From Phytophthora colocasiae (taxonomy: Eukaryota > Oomycota > Peronosporomycetes > Peronosporales > Peronosporaceae): DNA of 64,000 nucleotides. Both the position numbers and the translations under genes were made by a program. The stretch covers positions 1 through 64,000 of the forward strand of contig JAGKQI010000019.1 of assembly GCA_018806915.1 (NCBI GenBank), written 5' to 3'. Below the pieces are notes generated by a model. It worked only from the letters and a program-made list of their open reading frames with translations, was not told where the DNA came from and made no database searches. Positions 58,694 through 64,000 of the stretch are shown piece after piece (the first letter of the stretch is position 1; each line of letters opens with the position of its first letter).

Positions 58694-59475
58694 TAGTGTT
58701 CGCACTAACGCTAACTGTAGAGTTGGCGACCCTGTTTATAAACAGTTAGTTAGTGTGTAGTAAATTTTACTAACATGTTGGTGGAGTTAGACGCTCACCC
58801 GTCGCTTACTGATCCTGAGCCCACAGGTCTGTTGAATGTTGAAGCTTTCTGTCGTGACTAGATTTGCGCTACCGGTATCAAAGACCGCGGTCAGATGACA
58901 ACAATCGGTTGGCTATCGAAGCGCCAACCGCCCTCGTTCGTCTCTCAGTTTACTTCTTTAAACGACGAGGTCACCTTCGTAAAGCCGCGACCGGGTGCTT
59001 TGAGATGCCCTTTCCGTCGACACCCTCCAAGAAGGCCCGGTCTTACTTAGGCGCATTCAACGTGCTCTACAACCCAAATGGAGCTCTACAAGGATATGGA
59101 TGTGTGACTGAATTCCCGCTCTTGGCTCCAATTGCAACGAGACTCTTTACGGTTCCTACCTCTTCTGCTGCTGCAGAACGTGTTTGGAGTACCTTTGCTT
59201 TCATGTGGTCTAAACGGCAATCGTTTGACAGCAGACAAAGTTGAGAAGTTAGTGTTTCTCTATACAAACTTCGCTCTGCTCGATACGGAGGACTCTACAG
59301 ACTACGTGAGGCGCGTGATTGAAGACTTGGACGAAGCTACTGAAGACAGCGACGCGCAGGACAATACTGTAGTTATGTAGGAAGTCTACAACATACAGGG
59401 TAACACGTTTGCTAACAGCACTAACAGTAAGTTAGTGTGTAGTAATTCTAGCAAACATGTTGGCGGAGTACACTA
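58694..59475 (+). mobile_element. Deleted hAT-type transposon with 8-bp target duplication
   Basis: 782 bases, flanked by AGCAAAAT on both sides (58686-58693 and 59476-59483). The uninterrupted target is present once in the parental segment (57242-57249). The ends are TAGTGTTC on the left and, complementary strand, TAGTGTAC on the right. Two subterminal direct repeats (GTTAGTGTGTAGTAA...ACATGTTGG.GGAGT) lie near 58746-58795 and 59430-59468. Only the C-terminal end of a transposase remains, so it is non-autonomous. Confidence 0.92.
58864..59380 (+). pseudogene. hAT transposase C-terminal (dimerisation) domain remnant
   Basis: The hAT dimerisation domain is recognised by FPLLAPIATRLFTVPTSSAA followed by AERVWSTFAF and, after one frame change near 59216, by NRLTADKVEKLVFLYTNFAL. 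An acidic tail follows to the stop at 59378-59380. The catalytic region is missing. Confidence 0.85.
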
Positions 59476-59560
59476 AGCAAAATCGAAAGTGATGTGTTGT
59501 CCGGTGCTCGACGGCACAATTCGGTGGCTCTCCTCATATGGAAGGGCTCTCCTTCGTTTA

Positions 59561-60007
59561 CCTTTCAAGATCGAGTGAATTACTCGCTTTCCATACGTTT
59601 GCGACCTTGGTCAATGCCACCGATTTTCGCCGCATAACATCATCCGGACAGATGTGAAGGTACAGCTCTACGAGCATTGATTGGTCAATTTATATAACGC
59701 ACGGCTGGAGATTGCCACCGATTTGAATCTCGTATCGTCATCGGGACTATTTTTGTCACGGTGGGTACATTTTTACGAGCTGTGACTGGACAGTTTAAAT
59801 CATCTGCACAGCGATAATTGGGCATAACTCCAGGGTATTTTTACCAACCGTATTGCTCCTTCTTACACTGATGATCTGGTCGAGTAAGATGCACTGTATC
59901 TACTGTAGCCTATAAGTTCTACGTAGGTCGGATTGAAGTGTTGATCTTGGAATACGTTGAAAGACTTGAGGGTGTTCATTTGCTTCCCTTCCTACACGTT
60001 ACTCCGC
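59561..60007. other. Intergenic region; no gene seen
   Basis: No supported feature. Contains the 3' flank of the EI24-like gene. Confidence 0.4.
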
Positions 60008-60775
60008 TTATACAGTTCCGTAGACACCAGTCTTCTTGCCAGCGAGCAGAGCCTCGTCGTCCTCCTCGTCGACCCACTTGTCTCCGCCCTCACGCTCCAT
60101 CTTGATAGCGAGAAGCGCAGCACCGCACGTGTTGGAGAAGATGAAGAGCGGACCCACCAGAGGGATCATCTGCAACAAGAGCATTTGGAAGCCGAAGCTC
60201 GAGTACTGGAACTTGCGCTGGCTAATCCAGCGCTGCTGCTGCTTGAAGCCCAGGCCCTTGAGGTCGAAGTAGTACAGGTGTGACTCCCACGCCATGAAAG
60301 TACTGTGCAGCCACGCGTAGACGATGCTGCCGATAACAGGGATCAGGTGCAGCGGCAGCGAGATAATGAGCAGGATGACATGGAAGATGGCATCCAGACG
60401 GAAGATCGCTGTGCACACACGCACGACGGCCGACTCCTGCGTGTCGCGGTCCACCAAAGCAGTGTAGCCCTTGTCACGCAACACGTAGGCGAAGATCTTG
60501 TCTTTGAAGTACTCGAGCACCAGGAACGCGTACAGCAGCGTCACCAGGAAGATCTCCACGATCACGAAGATAATAGCGAAGATCCAGGACAGCACGGAAG
60601 GCAAACCCTTCTCTGCCATCCATTGCTCTTGTGGACGCAGCGTCCAGGCGAATAGCAGGAAGACCGAGAAGATGCTGAACGCCAGCGTTAGCAGCAGAGG
60701 GAACGCCGCCTGCTTCCACAGGTGCGGGTGGCCGATGAAGTACGTCACGCCCTTGAGCGCGTAGGAACGGCATTG
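60008..60775 (-). CDS. EI24-like multi-pass membrane protein
   Basis: Resembles the EI24 (etoposide-induced 2.4)/CysZ family of ER-type membrane proteins. The main exon begins after a splice acceptor at TTTGTAG (60776-60782) with CRSYALKGVTYFIGHPHLWK. Hydrophobic segments: FPLLLTLAFSIFSVFLLFAW, IFAIIFVIVEIFLVTLLYAF, IFHVILLIISLPLHLIPVIG and the last near MLLLQMIPLVGPLFIFSNTC. The family-like stretch ISLPLHLIPVIGSIVYAWLH is followed by AWESHLYYFDLKG. It ends GVYGTV-stop. An upstream first exon must lie between 60783 and 61030, but I could not identify it with certainty. Confidence 0.8.
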   Translation of the reverse strand, partial: QCRSYALKGVTYFIGHPHLWKQAAFPLLLTLAFSIFSVFLLFAWTLRPQEQWMAEKGLPSVLSWIFAIIFVIVEIFLVTLLYAFLVLEYFKDKIFAYVLRDKGYTALVDRDTQESAVVRVCTAIFRLDAIFHVILLIISLPLHLIPVIGSIVYAWLHSTFMAWESHLYYFDLKGLGFKQQQRWISQRKFQYSSFGFQMLLLQMIPLVGPLFIFSNTCGAALLAIKMEREGGDKWVDEEDDEALLAGKKTGVYGTV

Positions 60776-61030
60776 CTACAAAGGTTTTCTCAGTGAATGT
60801 ACAATTGAGGAATGAATGACGCCATGCAGCTCGAATGAGTGGCGAACAGTATGGGTGAGAGAGCAAATTGATAGGCAAGAGCTGGTTGATTGGCAAAAGA
60901 TACTGTTGATTGATGACGCACGCAAATGATATGATATCCAGAGAGAGAGCAATCATGAATCAGAAATGCTCACACGTCACATTCCTCTACTGTTCCTCCG
61001 CTGCATTCAGACGTGTCGTACTCGCTGCTG

Positions 61031-61705
61031 TCATTGCTCCCGAGCCAATTCACCAATTCTCTTACCATCACGCTCTAGCTCTTCAGCTAGCAATGCTGAC
61101 CCGCAAGCGTTGATTAGCATGAAGAACGGACCGAAGCACGGGACCATTTCCAGTAGCAGCGCCTGCATGCCAAAACTCGAGTATTGCAGCTTGTAGCGCC
61201 TTATCCATCGCTGTTGTTGGCGCAGACCGAAACCCTTGAGCTCGAAGTAGAAGAGATGCTGCTCCCAAGCTAGCACACTACCGTGAAGCCAAGCGTATAC
61301 GATACTACCAAGGACCGGAAGTAAATGCAGCGGTAGTGACACCACTGCAAGGACCGTGCGAGACAACCAGTACGAGGTGCACACTAGCACAGCAGTTGAA
61401 CGCTGCTCGTGGCCTTCCAGCAAGCTGCTCAAACCCCGGTCTTTCAAAACGAACGCGAAGATGATGTCCTCGTAGTAGTCGATGCAGACTACACCGAAGA
61501 CAACAGTCGACACGAACATTTCCGTCACGACGATACACACAGCCAATATCCCGGCGAGTTCTTCCGGTAAGTCCTTGTCGTCCAGCCAGTCTTTTTGTCG
61601 AGGAAGCGTATGGAAGAACATGAAGTACGCAGTCGCCACTCCAAACAAGGTCGTCCCGAGGACGAAGAAGCTCGGAAATTTCCAAATGATATTAGACGGC
61701 GAAAG
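61031..61705 (-). pseudogene. EI24-like paralog, 5'-truncated
   Basis: Clear paralog of the gene at 60008-60775: SLPLHLLPVLGSIVYAWLHG, AWEQHLFYFELKG, QQQRWIRRYKLQYSSFGMQA, LLLEMVPCFGPFFMLINACG. The reading frame opens only after a TAG at 61706-61708, with IIWKFPSFFVLGTTLFG, and lacks about 15 codons present in the paralog's exon 2 and any start codon. TTTTGCTAG before it resembles a splice acceptor, but the ankyrin gene ends only 15 bases upstream. So its 5' end is missing, unless an exon is spliced in from beyond the ankyrin gene. Confidence 0.7.
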
Positions 61706-61720
61706 CTAGCAAAAGAAAAG

Positions 61721-63267
61721 TTAGAACCCGCAAAGGAACTGCACAACACTGCTCGGCCATCCGTGGGAAGCAGCAACGGCTTTAACTGTTACCGAATCGA
61801 ACTTGTGCGGGTAGACAAGCTTTAACCACCTCAAAATCTCGAGGTGACCGCACTCCGCAGCTCCCGTTGAAGCATAAAGAGAGCAAACTGCGTTACAGCT
61901 CTCGTGTAAATAAACGAGAGTCGTGAAATGACCACGAGTTGCAGCCAGGTCCATAGCACGCTCTGTGGACCGTGCAGATATATAGCAATTGAGCCAGCGA
62001 ACGACGCTAATGTGCCCATTCATTGCTGCATAGTCCATAGCGTCTGTGGTGCAGACGCAACCGCGGCACCACAGCCACCGAAGAACCTCTAAATGACCGT
62101 TAGCAGCCGCACCGTCCATCGCGCGAGACGTCCCGGGCCCGTAGCCGCGGTGGAAAAGCCATTCTAGCACGTGCAATGGCCATTTGCCGCGGCCGAATCG
62201 ACAGCAGCATTTGTGCAACCTTCCTGTCGATGCTCTGATAGCCATTCAAGCATAGATATATCGCCACGCGTGGCAAAGTTATCCATCGCACGAGAGGTGC
62301 AGCTTTTGCCGAGGCTATGCAAAAATAAAAAGCACTCAGTATGACCTCCTCGTGCCGCATTATCCATCGCCGCTGAGGTACACGTTGCCGGATATCGAAC
62401 GAGTAGCCACTGAACCATTTGTAGAAGACCGAATTTTGCGGCGATGTCTACAAGGCGGCCGACCCACGGCATGTTAAAATTGTCATGGATCCATTGCACG
62501 ACGTCCATTCGCCTGCTAAGTACAGCAAAAAGCATAGCGGCGCTCGAACAACTTTCACCTCGTTTGTGCTTGAGCCACTGTATAACCTCTAGGTGACCGT
62601 TGCGAGCGGCAGAATCGATTGCCGCTGTTGTACATCCTTCAGTACGATAGCGATTTAGCCAGCGGACAACGTCAAGATGACCGAATTTAGCGGCAACATC
62701 CATTGTGGTCGCTGAAAAGCGAGCGGACATGGAGTGGAGCCATTTTACGATGGGTAGGTGACCGTTTCTTGCAGCAACGTCCGCATTTATGTTCTTAACG
62801 ATATGAGTGGCGGCGTTGTGAATTGAAAGCATCTGCAGGCAATCTAGACGACCGAATTGAGCAGCGCACTCGAGGTCGCAAAGCATAGGGATCTCTTGAC
62901 GAACTGTAAGAGCCCAACTAACCATTTCACAGCTTTCGTGCCGAGCAGCCAACTGTAAAATATGTTGCGGGCCCAGGCGTGTCGTATTTAGCTGAAGCCA
63001 CATAATAGTACCGAGCTGCTGAAAACGCGCCGCCTTAGTCATCTTGCGCCCTCCCCAGCAAACTTTACGGCATTCATCATGCAACCACCGTAAAAAGTCT
63101 GTCATACCAAGGCTAGCAGCCACCTTAACAGCCCGCGTAACCCAAAATCCCTCGAAAGCGGACACAAAACTCATCGCCAACGTTAAGTCGCCAGATCTCA
63201 GCGATAAAACTAAGGCAGTGTTAAATTCAAATTCGCGAATCAGGCGCGATGTATCATCGCGGGGCAT
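61721..63267 (-). CDS. Ankyrin-repeat protein (oomycete type)
   Basis: About 515 residues of repeats with the pattern AMD.AA..GHL.V..WL....GC, typical of large oomycete ankyrin families that mediate protein contacts. At least twelve repeats can be followed, from AVKVAASLGMTDFLRWLHDE to VTVKAVAASHGW. ATG 63267 (MPRDDTSRLIREFEFN) is the first in-frame ATG. A missing T near 62172-62176 (GGCCATTGCACG) breaks the frame between AAANGH and LHVLEWLFHRGYG; after it the repeats continue to the stop at 61721. No signal peptide, no effector motif seen. No intron needed. Confidence 0.9.
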
Positions 63268-63776
63268 ACAACGCGCGACCCGAACCAATAGACGGCTTGA
63301 GTGGAGGTGAGCGACTCTGATTTAGATATATTGACGCAGGGTCATAGAGAAAGGTTCCAACAAACTCGCAACTACTTCATGGGAGTAGGTAAAACAGCGA
63401 CAAACAACAGCCGTTGAAGTCATGATGTCCATAGCGGTGACGAGTCCTATTTGGAAAGCAAAATGATGAATGGCTTAGCAAAACAAAAGCACGATAGGAC
63501 TACTTAAGCGCGAAGAGCTTGTAACGACTTTCATTGTTGATGTATGGATGTATGGCGATGCGGATGTTGGTGATTGAGAAGAACTATAGCGCCTCTAGAC
63601 AATTGTCTGTATCAATCCGATCGTACTATCAAGTCTGAGATTTGAGTGATTGAATCAGCTTGTATTACCTTATACTAGTGGGAGCGGGAAGGGCGTGGCA
63701 AAGTCGATACTTTACAAGATGAAACCGCAGCAAACACCAACATGATGCATAGTTTTTAGCTTTCAAACATCGCGAA
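63268..63776. other. Intergenic region; no gene seen
   Basis: Promoter side of the ankyrin gene and 3' flank of the edge gene. No motif recognised. Confidence 0.4.
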
Positions 63777-64000
63777 CTAACCACTGCTACTAGCATGTCG
63801 ATGGTCACACTGCGTTTCTAAAAGTTGAAGTCGCTGGGTTTCGTCGATAGCCTCCTGTTCCGGTTTGAAGAACTCGAGTAACTCCAGCGTGAGGGGCTCC
63901 ATAAGAAATAGCTCATTCATCGATTTTACCCGTGTGACCGCTACGTAAAATGAAGAGGCCTGCGGTTTTTTCCTTGTGTGGTGCCGCATAGGGCCAATTA
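63777..64000 (-). CDS. PIF1-like helicase C-terminus, cut by the window edge
   Basis: The frame is open to the right edge. SSFYVAVTRVKSMNELFLMEPLTL resembles the motif VI region of PIF1-type helicases (YVALSRVRS..GL.L). It is followed by ELLEFFKPEQEAIDETQRL and the stop at 63777. It could be a genomic PIF1 or a Helitron-borne helicase; only the last 70-75 residues are visible. Confidence 0.6.
   Translation of the reverse strand, partial: IGPMRHHTRKKPQASSFYVAVTRVKSMNELFLMEPLTLELLEFFKPEQEAIDETQRLQLLETQCDHRHASSSG

Larger units (their letters stand above)
58105..59560 (-). repeat. Diverged segmental duplicate of the Pmp3-2/Pmp3-3 region, split by a hAT element
   Basis: 58105-58400 resembles 56370-56900, and 58424-58693 plus 59476-59560 resembles 56978-57330, in the same order and direction. 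The hAT element at 58694-59475 interrupts it. Confidence 0.75.

Noticed and set aside
61721..63267. Ankyrin protein as a secreted effector
   Set aside because: No signal peptide and no RXLR or LFLAK motif near the N-terminus.

Overview
The window reads as nuclear DNA of an oomycete, most likely Phytophthora or a close relative. The evidence is short 60-90 nt introns, an elicitin-like secreted protein remnant, START/FYVE zinc-finger proteins of the oomycete type, ankyrin proteins with the 'WL...GC...AMD.AA.NGHLEV' repeat, clustered half-size ABCG transporters, and copia, piggyBac and hAT elements. No tRNA, rRNA or CRISPR array was seen.

Layout. 1-24,100 is a repeat- and transposon-rich block. 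Diverged copies of one roughly 4-kb repeat lie in inverted (1-1.53 kb) and tandem direct (5.24-9.37, 9.37-23.28, 23.28-24.08 kb) orientation. The inverted pair flanks a decayed ATG1/ULK-type kinase gene. The first tandem unit carries a broken elicitin-like gene that the second unit lacks. The second unit is split by a 5.5-kb copia retrotransposon (target duplication TGAAC) and a 5.07-kb piggyBac element (TTAA); both empty sites survive in the first unit. 24.1-26.4 kb holds a gag remnant and a damaged HIG1-domain gene. 26.9-37.3 kb is a cluster of four ABCG half-transporters: two strongly decayed in tandem, then two near-intact copies arranged head to head across a 1.1-kb spacer rich in GTCAGGC heptamers.

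37.7-64 kb is ordinary gene-dense DNA. It holds mitochondrial EF-Tu, a TKL kinase, a START/FYVE protein, a multi-pass membrane protein, a Myb/SANT-like remnant, a second START/FYVE protein, an A20/AN1 protein, a DUF1295 reductase-like protein, a CobW-family GTPase inside a cluster of Pmp3/UPF0057 genes (three intact, one dead and interrupted by a hAT element), two EI24-like membrane proteins, an ankyrin protein and the edge of a PIF1-like helicase.

Caution on reading frames. Many otherwise well-conserved genes carry isolated single-base indels, often in homopolymers (EF-Tu has four; ABCG copies 3 and 4, A20/AN1, DUF1295, ankyrin and both START/FYVE genes have one or more). The simplest explanation is uncorrected long-read assembly error, so a single frameshift here should not be taken as proof of a pseudogene. 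Genes called pseudogenes show many independent lesions, lost start codons or lost splice sites. Coordinates of genes with indels span the whole conserved region across the frame changes.
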